Counted from the stretch's first letter, positions 54,370 through 63,042 are shown. The stretch is DNA of 64,000 nucleotides from Streptomyces sp. 378 (GCF_030124145.1 NZ_JASKMS010000025.1:1-64000), one strand, 5' to 3'. Numbers and translations: made by a program. Notes: a model not told the origin generated them from the sequence alone.

Positions 54370-54596
54370 ATGTGCAAGGTCGAGCTGGTCCAGCCAGGTC
54401 ATGCGGCCATCACTGAATTTGGGCGTACTTCTGCCCCGGCCGCCCGGCCTACTCGTATTTCGAGTTTCGTGAGCGGGATGGATTCCCCATCGTTGAATAC
54501 CGTATCGACGGTCGCTCGATCGCGCAAGCCGAACTCCCGTTCCCCGAAGGGGAATTGCCCATCGCCCCCACGGTGAACGCAGAGCAAAGCAGGTGA
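54370..54596 (+). pseudogene. Small ORF with apparent 1-nt frameshift
   Basis: ATG 54370 has GGAGAAGG at seven bases, giving MCKVELVQPGHAAITEF. Inserting one T in the T3 tract at 54418-54420 joins this to a 59-codon open stretch, WAYFCPGRPAYSYFEFRERD onward, ending PTVNAEQSR at TGA 54596. The combined protein of about 76 residues has sensible composition and good third-position bias. As read, it is broken. It is either a sequencing indel or a decayed gene. No family recognised. Confidence 0.45.
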
Positions 54597-54667
54597 AATC
54601 GGGTATTTAGTGCAACTCGGGCGGCGGTGTCGAAGTGATCGAGGGGGCGGGTTCGATCAACTTTTGG

Positions 54668-54697
54668 TTGACGTGGTCGCCCATGTCAAATTAGCCT
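54668..54697 (+). promoter_or_regulatory. Promoter of XRE-GHKL operon
   Basis: TTGACG (54668-54673) and TAGCCT (54692-54697) are spaced 18 bp. Transcription would start near 54704-54710, so GTG 54710 might be leaderless. Confidence 0.6.
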
Positions 54698-54709
54698 ACG
54701 TTCGAGCAT

Positions 54710-56893
54710 GTGATCTGCAGGGCACTCCGACGAAAGAGCAGGTGGCGCGTGGAGGCAGGTGAGGAGTTCGGGCCCTGGCTGGCCCGTCAACTCAAGCTCG
54801 CGGGGAAGACGCAGGCCGAACTGGCCCAAGAGCTCAAGCTGACTCGAGCCGCCGTCTCGGCTTGGATCACCGGACGGTCGACTCCCCGGCCTACCGTCAT
54901 GCAAGACATCGCGCAAGCGCTCGGCACGGATCTCGGTACGGTGCACACCCGCACCACCGACACTCAAGCCGGTCTGCCGGTCACCTGGTATCACCGCCCC
55001 GGTTATCCCGACGGTGGGCGTGACCTGGGTAATGCCGCGGCCTTCGCCTTCGATGCGGATGTACAGGTCCTCGCGCGAGAGACCTGCCAGAACAGCCTCG
55101 ACGAGCGACTGACGGAGAACGGCCGGCCGGTCAGAGTGCGTTACACCCTGCACGAGCTGACCGGCGAGGCCTTGGACGCCTTCCGGGAGGCGATTCTCTG
55201 GAACGATCTCTTCCCGCACTACTCCGCTGTCTCGGAGGTCGCCGGCAATCAGAAGGTCGGTCGTGTCGTGGACGCCGGGGTGCGCGACATGTATGAGAAG
55301 GGCCGCTTGGTCCTGCTACGGGTCGACGACTACAACGCTTCCGGGCTCATCGGTGACGACTACGCGGACGGCAAGTTCGCCGCCGTGGTGAGGCGCCAGC
55401 TCGAGAGCCTCAAGTCGGGTCCCGCCGCGGGGGGTTCGTACGGCCTGGGCAAGGCGACGCTGTGGGCCACCAGTGCCCTCGGCCTCGTACTCATCAACTC
55501 CACCCTGTCCGAGCCTCACGAGGGGCGTACCGAGCGACGGGTCATCGGCCGTCTCGAACTGCCGTGGCGAGAGGTCGAAGGAAGGCCCTATGCGGGCCCC
55601 GCCTGGTTCGGGCGCCCAGATCCCGATTCCCCCGGCGCCAACGTTGCCCGTTCCTGGTGGGCGGACGAGGAAACAGTGGCGCGCCTGCACCTGACTCGAG
55701 AAAGCGATGAACCCGGTACGTCCTTCCTCATCGTCGGTGCGCACGATGTGGCCAGCCTGGAGGACAAGGAGTCCGATGCCGACGACGAGACCATGGATGA
55801 GGAGGGCGGCGAGGACACGCGTGACATCCGCAAAATGCACCGCCGTCTGGTCCAGGCGCTGGGACGTGACTTCTGGGCGGCGATGACCGGAGGGGGCAGC
55901 AGGCTTCCCCTCTTGGAGGTCTCGGTCCGCTCCCTGCGTAACGGTGACGTGGTCGTGGCGGAGGAGCAGGTGGACCCTTCTGCCGAGCAACCTTCCCGGA
56001 CGCGTGCCCTCCGAGCGCACTACGAGGGCAACACCGTGGATCGACTCACCGAAGCCGGGCAGGTGGCGGCGCGGAGCGTTGCGTTGAAGCTGCCGCTGTC
56101 CGGGGGCGCGCGGGGAACACTCGGTACGCACCAAGCGGTCCTCCTGGTCACCGAAGCCGACAATGACAAGGACGCACCCAAGAACCAGGTGCACTCGCTG
56201 CGTGGCAACCGCATGACCGTCAAAAGGACCAGGGTTCCGAACCTGCCGCTCGGGACCAACCCTTTCCAGGCTGTTCTTCTGGTGGGCGAGGCCGCCGGGG
56301 AATCGGCCCCCTTCGCGAGTGAGGCCGAGGAGTTTCTGCGTGCGGCGGAACCGCCCGAGCACGATCGCTGGGGACAGACGGAGGAGCTGACCCTGCGCTG
56401 GTCCCCCTCCGCGTACCGACGTGTCAACATGCTGACCACCGAGGTCAACAACGCGGTGAGGGAACTCGTTGCGCGACCCAAGCGCGGCAGCCGCGAAGGC
56501 GGTGAGGCCCTGCGCAAGGCGTTGACCGTGAGGACCAGGCCGAAGGCCAAGACGCCCACCGGGCCGGTGATTCCTGTGCTCGACGGGCTCGAGGCGACGA
56601 TCGGCGACGGCGGGGAGTGGCAGATCACCGCGGAAGTGAGCATCCCACGGGGCGACGAGGTCGTCCCGATGGTGCCGGTGGCCCAGCTGGACGTGCGCTC
56701 CGGGGGTCGCCCGAAACTGGACTGGGCAGAGCTCGTGGCCGTGGACGGCTGTGTTGTGGAGGACGGCACCCTGCGCTTCGCTCCGGGCACACGTCGAGCG
56801 AGATTCCGCGGATCCACCGATGTCACCAGCCACCCGGTCAGGACCGCGCTCACCCGTCTGGTTGTCGAACTCCGTGCCGGCAAGGGGGAGTGA
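54710..56893 (+). CDS. XRE helix-turn-helix fused to GHKL ATPase
   Basis: 727 residues from GTG 54710; GTG 54749 is the alternative start. The N-terminal XRE domain is KTQAELAQELKLTRAAVSAW through ITGRSTPRPTVMQDIAQALG. The ATPase region follows: VLARETCQNSLDERL carries the N box, RVDDYNASGL the Asp box and GGSYGLGKATLWATS the G box. The middle is acidic. It looks like a HSP90/sacsin/MORC-type ATPase with built-in DNA binding, perhaps a sensor-regulator of the island. It is the first gene of the rightward operon. Confidence 0.8.
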   Translation: MICRALRRKSRWRVEAGEEFGPWLARQLKLAGKTQAELAQELKLTRAAVSAWITGRSTPRPTVMQDIAQALGTDLGTVHTRTTDTQAGLPVTWYHRPGYPDGGRDLGNAAAFAFDADVQVLARETCQNSLDERLTENGRPVRVRYTLHELTGEALDAFREAILWNDLFPHYSAVSEVAGNQKVGRVVDAGVRDMYEKGRLVLLRVDDYNASGLIGDDYADGKFAAVVRRQLESLKSGPAAGGSYGLGKATLWATSALGLVLINSTLSEPHEGRTERRVIGRLELPWREVEGRPYAGPAWFGRPDPDSPGANVARSWWADEETVARLHLTRESDEPGTSFLIVGAHDVASLEDKESDADDETMDEEGGEDTRDIRKMHRRLVQALGRDFWAAMTGGGSRLPLLEVSVRSLRNGDVVVAEEQVDPSAEQPSRTRALRAHYEGNTVDRLTEAGQVAARSVALKLPLSGGARGTLGTHQAVLLVTEADNDKDAPKNQVHSLRGNRMTVKRTRVPNLPLGTNPFQAVLLVGEAAGESAPFASEAEEFLRAAEPPEHDRWGQTEELTLRWSPSAYRRVNMLTTEVNNAVRELVARPKRGSREGGEALRKALTVRTRPKAKTPTGPVIPVLDGLEATIGDGGEWQITAEVSIPRGDEVVPMVPVAQLDVRSGGRPKLDWAELVAVDGCVVEDGTLRFAPGTRRARFRGSTDVTSHPVRTALTRLVVELRAGKGE

Positions 56894-56895
56894 CG

Positions 56896-57891
56896 GTGAA
56901 GATCTACCCGTACAAGAGGCTCAATCGGCCGGTCACGCTCCGGGTGACATCGGTCGCCCTGAAGCTCTCCGACGGCACACGTGACCAGCTGGAGACCACT
57001 GCATATTCGACCCAACAGCAGGCCGTGGCACTCGGTATCGCGGGTCACACCGACTGGCTGAGCGCCACGATCGGCCTCTCCGTGACACTCCCGCCCGGAG
57101 CGAACGCGCCGGACGCGGCCTGGTCCGATCTGCGTGTGCTCGCCGTACTGACCGACGGTGAGACCAACGTCCGCACCTCCACCGACCTCGTACGGGACAC
57201 GGAGGACGGCCGGGACTGGTCGGGCTCACTGGAGGTGATCCGTGACAACCATTTGAGCCGGGCCTCCCTCGCCGCGCATGCCGTGGGGACGGTGGATGGA
57301 GTGCGCGGACGGTCGATCGCAGAGACGGACCGAAGCTGGATCATCGACACGGTATCGGACGAACCCGTCCGTGGACTCCAACTGGACGTCCAGAAAGCCT
57401 CGTTCAGTAAGAGTTCCAGGGCGTGGCTGCACGCCTACGCCGACGTGCCCTGGATCGTGGACACGTCGGCTCGGGTCCCCACGGTGTTCGTGAACACCGA
57501 TGTCGAGGGAGTCCTCGGGTTGTTGGACAGCAGCGGCTCAGGAGTGGACAGCAAGGTGCGTGACCTTCTCGTCGCTCAGATGGCCACCGATGTCTGGACC
57601 GCGGTGTTCCACGGTGCCATCGGTGATCTGGAGGTGGAACCCGACGGCGGACCGGTCTTCCCGACGGACTGGCAGGGCGATGTGCTGCGGGAGATGCTCC
57701 CGGACGTGGTTCCCGGTGTTCATGTCGAGGAGGCCCTACGACAGGTCCATCGCCGGCGCACCGGCGACTCGGGTTGGGTGGAGCTTCAGACCCGCATCCA
57801 CTATGCGGCGTCCCGTCGTGCCGATGCGACCAAAGCCCTTGCCTACACCATCCGCAGTCTGGAACAGATGAACCGAGAGAGTGAGACGTGA
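56896..57891 (+). CDS. Unrecognised protein in defence island
   Basis: 331 residues from GTG 56896 (GGGGGAG five bases upstream), two bases after the previous stop. It begins KIYPYKRLNRPVTLRVTSVA and looks mainly alpha/beta, with SDLRVLAVLTDGETNVRTST, GLQLDVQKASFSKSSRAWLH and a helical C-terminus ending in LAYTIRSLEQMNRES. No known catalytic motif. Its 4-nt ATGA overlap with the DUF6339-like gene and fixed place in this operon suggest a shared role. Confidence 0.55.
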   Translation: MKIYPYKRLNRPVTLRVTSVALKLSDGTRDQLETTAYSTQQQAVALGIAGHTDWLSATIGLSVTLPPGANAPDAAWSDLRVLAVLTDGETNVRTSTDLVRDTEDGRDWSGSLEVIRDNHLSRASLAAHAVGTVDGVRGRSIAETDRSWIIDTVSDEPVRGLQLDVQKASFSKSSRAWLHAYADVPWIVDTSARVPTVFVNTDVEGVLGLLDSSGSGVDSKVRDLLVAQMATDVWTAVFHGAIGDLEVEPDGGPVFPTDWQGDVLREMLPDVVPGVHVEEALRQVHRRRTGDSGWVELQTRIHYAASRRADATKALAYTIRSLEQMNRESET

Positions 57892-58781
57892 TCACCCAAC
57901 CGAACCACGTACCGGAGCGCTTGGCACTTCTCGCTACCTCGGCCGTCGATCCGTTCCTCACCGAGGAACTGCTCAAGGGTGAACAGGTCCACGGTGGTAT
58001 AGAGCTCGCCAAGGTTGTCGAACCGCTCCCCGAGGACGACGCCAGGTGGTCGGTCGAGCCTGTCCGAAGTCTGGTCGACGACGCCATGTTCGAGTTCCGC
58101 GAGGACCGCACCCGAGCCGATGCGTGGCTCGCACCCCGGCTTCATGCCACACTGCGCCTGACGCGGCGTGAGGCGGCGGACAAGCGTCTGTGGAATCACA
58201 TCGCCGTGGCGGTGGCCCCCGACTACGTCGTCTGGCGTCATCTGCCGGAGACGACGGCGAACCGGCCGGTGAGGCGTGTCGCCGCGGACCGCTTCCGGGG
58301 TCCGGCGGACCGCCAGTGCTTCTCCCGTCTGTGGTGGGCGGCCGAACTCTTCCGGAACGGGCCGGACTATGAGCCCGTCGAGGTCGCCTGCGGCAACCAG
58401 GACCTCATCCACACGGTGCTGCGGACGGATGTGATCGACCACCGTCCCACCGCCCAAGCGCTGGTTCGCCTCCTGAAGAACGGGCAGGTGACCACCGGTC
58501 GAGAGATCAACGGCCTCAGCGTGGCGATCAGTGCGGCGGGAGCGACCCTGGCTTACGACGCTCTCGCAGCGGACGGCCCTCGCGATCCAGGCCCGCTGCG
58601 GCAATGGATCGAGGAGGCGGAAACGGCGCCCCCGGTCGCGCGACATGTACTCCCGGAGGGGCCGGACGAGGATCCCGTCCCGGAGGAGTCCGTGACCGCG
58701 CTCGCCGTCTACTTCGCCGACCTCTTCGAGACCGCGCCGGTCAGAGGCAGGAATAGCGAGGACCGATTCGGAAGCTCCTGA
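57888..58781 (+). CDS. DUF6339-like protein
   Basis: 297 residues, overlapping the previous gene by 4 nt. It begins MITQPNHVPERLALLATSAV and contains RLTRREAADKRLWNHIAVAV, PDYVVWRHLP and LWWAAELFRNGPDYEPVEVA, which I associate with DUF6339. The family has no assigned function and is often seen in defence-like loci. It ends 1 bp before the convergent MTase stop. Confidence 0.65.
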   Translation: MITQPNHVPERLALLATSAVDPFLTEELLKGEQVHGGIELAKVVEPLPEDDARWSVEPVRSLVDDAMFEFREDRTRADAWLAPRLHATLRLTRREAADKRLWNHIAVAVAPDYVVWRHLPETTANRPVRRVAADRFRGPADRQCFSRLWWAAELFRNGPDYEPVEVACGNQDLIHTVLRTDVIDHRPTAQALVRLLKNGQVTTGREINGLSVAISAAGATLAYDALAADGPRDPGPLRQWIEEAETAPPVARHVLPEGPDEDPVPEESVTALAVYFADLFETAPVRGRNSEDRFGSS

Positions 58782-58782
58782 G

Positions 58783-60141
58783 CTACCGCGGCGACGTCTT
58801 CTTCTTGCGCGGGAGAGAGACCGAGCGGGGCGGCGCCTGGTCCTGGGGGCGCGGGCAGCGGGCAGTGCAGTCGTCCGCAGCCCCGCAACCCTGACTTCGT
58901 AGCTTTGCGCGCTGCTCCTCCGTGGCCGGCTGCCACGGTGTCCTCAGTGCGTGAGGAGCCGGCGCGGGAAGTCCGAGTGCGGCGCTCAACAGGTGTGCGC
59001 CGAACAGGGGTGGTACGGCGTTGCCCACTTGCTGGGCCTGTGCCGTACCGGACCAAGGGTAGTCCGGAGGGAAACTCTGAAGCATTCCCGCCTCGTTCAT
59101 GCTGAAGCGGGAGCCCTCGTAGACGATGTTGTCATCGAGGTGTTCGAAGACCACGAAGCGGGAGATACGGCCGGTGACGGTGGCGGCCGGCTGCTGGTCG
59201 GTTCGTACACCGCGGCGCCCCGGGTGCCCGGAGCTGCCGTAGTTCGAGCGAACGAGGAAAGGAACTTTGCGTCCCGGGTGCGCGCCCACCGGGCCGGCCA
59301 ATGCCTCGGCCATCGAGGTCCAGTGTTCCAACTCGCCGTCTTCCTCCCGGCGTTTCCGAGGCTCCGGGGCGCTCTCCCCGTCAAGGGTCGGCTGATGGAT
59401 CTGAGCCGCGCTCCTGTCGTTCCCCCGACTCCACTCCTTCGCCTCGTAGGCACGGTGGGTCGGCGCGGGCAGCGCGGGTTCACCGAGCCCCTCGCGGCGA
59501 GCGATCAGCACGGCTCGAGATCGCGTCTGCGGCACTCCATAGGTCTCGGTGTCGAGGACATCGACGACGACCTCGTACTTGGTGCCGTCGGGGAGGCCGG
59601 TGTTCTCCAGCACCAAGGCGTAGTGGTGCCAGAGCGCTTCGACCGCGGGAACCTGCTCCAGCACGATGACGTCGTACGGTCGGTTGCCGCGGTTCGGGCT
59701 CCTGGTTGCTTGGATCGCGTACCGGAGGGGCTCGAGGACCAACGCGGTGCGCGGATCGCTGAGCTTCTTCAGCTCCTTGTCGATCTCTTCGTCGGAGTCG
59801 CCAGCCATGAGTCGTTCGATGTAGCCCTTGACCTCCTCCAAGGCCTTTCGGCCGGCGCCACCCCCGGCAACCGAGTACGTCTGGCATGGCGGGCCACCGG
59901 CGAGCACGTTGATCTCCGGGGGCAGGGACTCGAAGGCGTCCCTGCGTACCGAGCTGACGTCGGCGTGGAGCGTGTCCAGTCCGGCCGCGTATCGCGTCAG
60001 ACAGGCGCTTTTGTCCCACTCGATGCCGAGACTCGGGATGTCGAGCACGTGCCCGGCGACATCCAGCCCTCCTGGTCCCGCGAAGAGATCCAGGACAAAG
60101 GGCTTGTCGAGGACGGAATGGTGTGGCGCCGAGCTGGTCAT
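58783..60141 (-). CDS. DNA cytosine-5 methyltransferase
   Basis: 452 residues from ATG 60141. SAM-binding motif I is FVLDLFAGPGGLDVAGHV. Catalytic motif IV is LAGGPPCQTYSVAGG with the nucleophile Cys. Motif VI reads VLEQVPAVEALW (EQV instead of ENV), motif VIII QTRSRAVLIARREG, and motifs IX-X include QVGNAVPPLFG. A target-recognition region lies between VIII and IX. The last 60 residues are Cys/Lys-rich. It is probably the active partner of the next gene and modifies the site repaired by the neighbouring Vsr. Confidence 0.9.
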   Translation of the reverse strand: MTSSAPHHSVLDKPFVLDLFAGPGGLDVAGHVLDIPSLGIEWDKSACLTRYAAGLDTLHADVSSVRRDAFESLPPEINVLAGGPPCQTYSVAGGGAGRKALEEVKGYIERLMAGDSDEEIDKELKKLSDPRTALVLEPLRYAIQATRSPNRGNRPYDVIVLEQVPAVEALWHHYALVLENTGLPDGTKYEVVVDVLDTETYGVPQTRSRAVLIARREGLGEPALPAPTHRAYEAKEWSRGNDRSAAQIHQPTLDGESAPEPRKRREEDGELEHWTSMAEALAGPVGAHPGRKVPFLVRSNYGSSGHPGRRGVRTDQQPAATVTGRISRFVVFEHLDDNIVYEGSRFSMNEAGMLQSFPPDYPWSGTAQAQQVGNAVPPLFGAHLLSAALGLPAPAPHALRTPWQPATEEQRAKLRSQGCGAADDCTARCPRPQDQAPPRSVSLPRKKKTSPR

Positions 60142-60152
60142 GTGGCGGAAGT

Positions 60153-61148
60153 CTAGCCGGCAGCGGAGGCTTCGAGGTCCCCGCTCAGCGCTTCGGCGAA
60201 GGCCCGCCCCAGTGCCTCTCCGACGGGCGGGGGCGTGGCGTGCCCGATCTGGCGGTACCGCGCGGTCTTGAGCCCGGCAATTGCCCATGATTCGGGAAAA
60301 CCCTGCAACAACGCCGCCTGTTCGGCCGTGATTTTCACCATGTTGTCTCTGCCGAGTTCGGGATCCCAGATGAATTCCGGGCCGGGAACCGTATCGCCCA
60401 GCGTGTGGGCGTTGACACCCATGGTCGCCCACGTCCGCTTGGCGCCGGTCGGCCCCAGGTCAGCGCCCCCTCGGTTCTTCGAGCCTCCGACCAGGGTCGG
60501 AGCCGGTCGGTCGGCTTGGGCGGCCCAGCGGGCGGCGTCCCGCCAACCGCGCGAGGCCATGGACGGCCCCAGTGCGGCGCCGACCGTCGTGGGCTCTCGC
60601 ACGGTCGCCGTCGGCGGTCGGAACGCCCTGGCCCGATGCCGTTCGACGGCCACCAGGACGCCCTGCTTGCGGCTCTGCGGTACGCCGAAGTCGACGGCGT
60701 TCATGACGAACCAGCTGAACTCGTATCCCAGGTGGGCCAGTTCGGCCCGGGCGAAATCGCGGAGACGCCGGTATTCGTCGGAGTGGGCGAGCCCGGGAAC
60801 GTTCTCTATGAGTACTGCCCGGGGCCGGATCGCATGGACGAGATAGACAGCGGCCTCCAACAGCCGCTCCTCCGTGCTGGAATCCGCCCGTCCCACGGTC
60901 GCACTCGACTTCACCCGTGGCAGGCCGGCCGCGAGGAGATCCACGTCATAGCTCACGCGGTGTTCGGCCGGGTCGAAGTCCAGCAGGTCGGTGTGCAGCA
61001 CGTTCCACCGCGGCCGATTGGTCCGCAGAGTAGTGACGGCGGCCTCGTCCTCGTCCAATAACAGGCGCGGCTCGAACCCCGCCCGCTCGAGTCCGTGAGC
61101 AAGTCCTCCAGCCCCGGAGCACACGTCCACGAAGGTGAGTCCGCTCAC
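60153..61148 (-). CDS. C5-MTase-like protein lacking the catalytic Cys
   Basis: 331 residues from GTG 61148 (GGGGGAAGAAGA upstream), overlapping the vsr stop codon by 4 nt (GTGA). Motif I FVDVCSGAGGLAHGLERAGF and motif VI VLIENVPGLAHSDE are intact, and VPQSRKQGVLVA resembles motif VIII. In motif IV, however, the PCQ is replaced by LLAAGLPRVKSSATVGRAD, with no Cys. It therefore should not methylate on its own. It may act as a regulatory or recognition subunit of the MTase encoded 11 bp downstream. Confidence 0.85.
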   Translation of the reverse strand: MSGLTFVDVCSGAGGLAHGLERAGFEPRLLLDEDEAAVTTLRTNRPRWNVLHTDLLDFDPAEHRVSYDVDLLAAGLPRVKSSATVGRADSSTEERLLEAAVYLVHAIRPRAVLIENVPGLAHSDEYRRLRDFARAELAHLGYEFSWFVMNAVDFGVPQSRKQGVLVAVERHRARAFRPPTATVREPTTVGAALGPSMASRGWRDAARWAAQADRPAPTLVGGSKNRGGADLGPTGAKRTWATMGVNAHTLGDTVPGPEFIWDPELGRDNMVKITAEQAALLQGFPESWAIAGLKTARYRQIGHATPPPVGEALGRAFAEALSGDLEASAAG

Positions 61149-61588
61149 TCTTCTTCCCCCCTGGTTCGGTCCGATCGGCGCCGCTGCACGGCTGCCGCCA
61201 CCTGTACGGCCACCTCTTCGGGAGCTTCGTGCTCCCAGAACCGCAGTACGGTCCACCCCGCTGTGACCAGATGCTCCGTCGTTTCCCGGTCGCGGGCCAT
61301 GTTCCGGTCCAGCTTCGTACGCCACCACTCCGCGTTGGCCTTCGGGTGCGTTGCGTGGTGGGGGCAGCCGTGCCAGAAGCAGCCATCGATGAGGACCGCG
61401 ACCTTGACTCGTGGGAACGCCACGTCGATGCGTCGTCGGGGCAGTCCCGGCACGGGATACTCCACGCGGTACCGCATCCCGGCGGCGTGCAGCAACCGCC
61501 GCACGGCCAGCTCGACAGCGGTGTCCTTGCTCGCCTGCCTGCTCATGCGGGCCGAGACGCCGGGAGACGAAGGCGTCATGCTGTTCAC
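61145..61588 (-). CDS. vsr: Very short patch repair endonuclease Vsr
   Basis: 147 residues; ATG 61579 is an alternative start. Vsr nicks DNA at T-G mismatches caused by deamination of 5-methylcytosine. Signature AVLIDGCFWHGCPHHATHP carries the catalytic Asp and the zinc-binding His/Cys, and AEWWRTKLDRNMARDRETTE follows. It lies first in an operon with two C5-MTase genes, as expected for a Dcm-like system. Confidence 0.93.
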   Translation of the reverse strand: MNSMTPSSPGVSARMSRQASKDTAVELAVRRLLHAAGMRYRVEYPVPGLPRRRIDVAFPRVKVAVLIDGCFWHGCPHHATHPKANAEWWRTKLDRNMARDRETTEHLVTAGWTVLRFWEHEAPEEVAVQVAAAVQRRRSDRTRGEEE

Positions 61589-61890
61589 TGTCGAGCCTCA
61601 CGCATGCGTGTCGTCACGGTCGTTGATCGCTGCTTTCGGGCATCGGCTGATCTGTACCGATCACTCATGGCGATACGTTCTGTTCTAGCAGTAGCCACTG
61701 ACGTACGAAGGGCTTTTGGCGCAAGCTGATCGTTTCGGGCTGTCGGGGCGCCCGCTTCCTTGCCAGTCTCGCGCTTCCGCCGTGCGCTGTGCGGCTGTCC
61801 GGATGTGACGGGCTCGTCAGCGTCTCGCGCACGCCGGGTCGGTTCAGCGGCGACCTGCCGGTGGCCGTGGTGCCCCTCGGCGCTCGGATC
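61589..61890. other. Gene-free region upstream of vsr operon
   Basis: About 300 bp. It probably holds the vsr operon promoter, but I could not pick convincing -35/-10 boxes. It also marks the likely right edge of the defence island. No direct repeats (att sites) found by eye. Confidence 0.4.
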
Positions 61891-62907
61891 TCAGACAGTA
61901 CTGCCGTGACACTGGCCGTACGCCTGCCCCGACCCGCACCAGCACCCCGCCCCCCGCTGCGGCGGCCAGGCAACCGCCCGCCCCCGGGCCGCCAGCGTCG
62001 TCGCGTACTGCGGCAGGAGCGTCGTGTCGTCCGGGGGCGAGCCCTCCGAGGCTGCGAAGGCCTCGTAGGACGGGACCGTGCCGGTGACGATGCCCAGGTT
62101 CGGGGTGCCGGAGGCGGAGAGTTCGCGGAGGGACTGCTCTATCGAGGAGAGGTGGTCGGCGTGGGAGGGGTACTCCGACGTGAGGGTCGGGTACGCCTCC
62201 AGGAGTTCCGTGAGCTCCGGTGCCGGCCAGTGCAGGACCGCCACCGGGAAGGGGCGGGACAGGGCCGCCCGGTACGCGCCCAGTTCCGCTCGCAGGCGCA
62301 GGATCTCCGCTTCCAGTTCCGCCGGGTTCTCCGAGCCCAGGGACCATACGCGCTTGGGGTCGTGGAGTTCGTCCAGGGTGATCGGGAGGGAGTGGACGGT
62401 GTCCGCCAGGGCGTCCCACTCGTCGTGGGACTTGCCGAGCATGCGCCGTACGCGGTGGCGGCCGAAGAGGAGGGGGTGGGTGGCGTAGGGGGGCTCCGCG
62501 ACGTCCGTCAGGAGGCGGCGTACGGCCTCGGTGAAGGTGTCGTGGGCCGCTTCCAGTTCGTCGTGGGATTCCAGGGACTCCGCGACGATCACCCAGGGGG
62601 CCGGATCCTCGGGGGACGCCACCCGGACGCCCTCGATGATCGCGCGGGCCTCGGCCTCGTGGCCGTACTCCCAGAGGTTGGAGGCCTTGAGCGCCCGTAC
62701 CAGGTGGGGGTTCTCCAGGCCGTCGGGGGAGGAGAGCAGGCGGTCGTAGAGCGTGGTCGCGGTGGGGCGGTCGCCGGAGAGTTCCAGGTGGGCCGCTGCC
62801 CGCAGCAGCAGGGCCTCGGCGTCCTCGGGATACAGGCCGGCGGTCCGCTCCAGGCGTGCCGCCTCGGCGGTGTGGTCGACGTTTTCGGCAGGCGTGTCGG
62901 GGCGCAT
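61891..62907 (-). CDS. SEC-C motif protein with TPR-like helices
   Basis: 338 residues from ATG 62907; GTG 62916 would add three. The body is helical with TPR-like pairs (EDAEALLLRAAAHLELSG, NPHLVRALKASNLWEYGHEA, ELEAAHDTFTEAVRRLLTD). The C-terminus carries the zinc-binding SEC-C motif GCWCGSGQAYGQCHG, as found in SecA and in many small proteins. It may bind ribosomes or proteins; function is uncertain. It resembles conserved Streptomyces genes. Confidence 0.8.
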   Translation of the reverse strand: MRPDTPAENVDHTAEAARLERTAGLYPEDAEALLLRAAAHLELSGDRPTATTLYDRLLSSPDGLENPHLVRALKASNLWEYGHEAEARAIIEGVRVASPEDPAPWVIVAESLESHDELEAAHDTFTEAVRRLLTDVAEPPYATHPLLFGRHRVRRMLGKSHDEWDALADTVHSLPITLDELHDPKRVWSLGSENPAELEAEILRLRAELGAYRAALSRPFPVAVLHWPAPELTELLEAYPTLTSEYPSHADHLSSIEQSLRELSASGTPNLGIVTGTVPSYEAFAASEGSPPDDTTLLPQYATTLAARGRAVAWPPQRGAGCWCGSGQAYGQCHGSTV

Positions 62908-63042
62908 GGGGGACACCGTACTGCCGACAGGTGACGAACGTGAGAGATGTGCAGGCCAGGCCCGATATCGAGGGCCTCAGGGGTCTCTCGCGCTCGTCAC
63001 CCGGGGGCTGCGGCTCGCCCCGAACCGCCTGTCGGCGTCGGC

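Larger units (their letters stand above)
54219..54709. other. AT-rich divergent region of defence island
   Basis: About 490 bp, distinctly more AT-rich than the surroundings, between the leftward and rightward operons. It contains a frameshifted small ORF (54370-54596) and a consensus-like promoter (54668-54697). Otherwise no structure noted. Confidence 0.5.

Noticed and set aside
61589..61890. att-like direct repeats at the island's right edge
   Set aside because: None seen by eye; would need a comparison with an empty-site genome.
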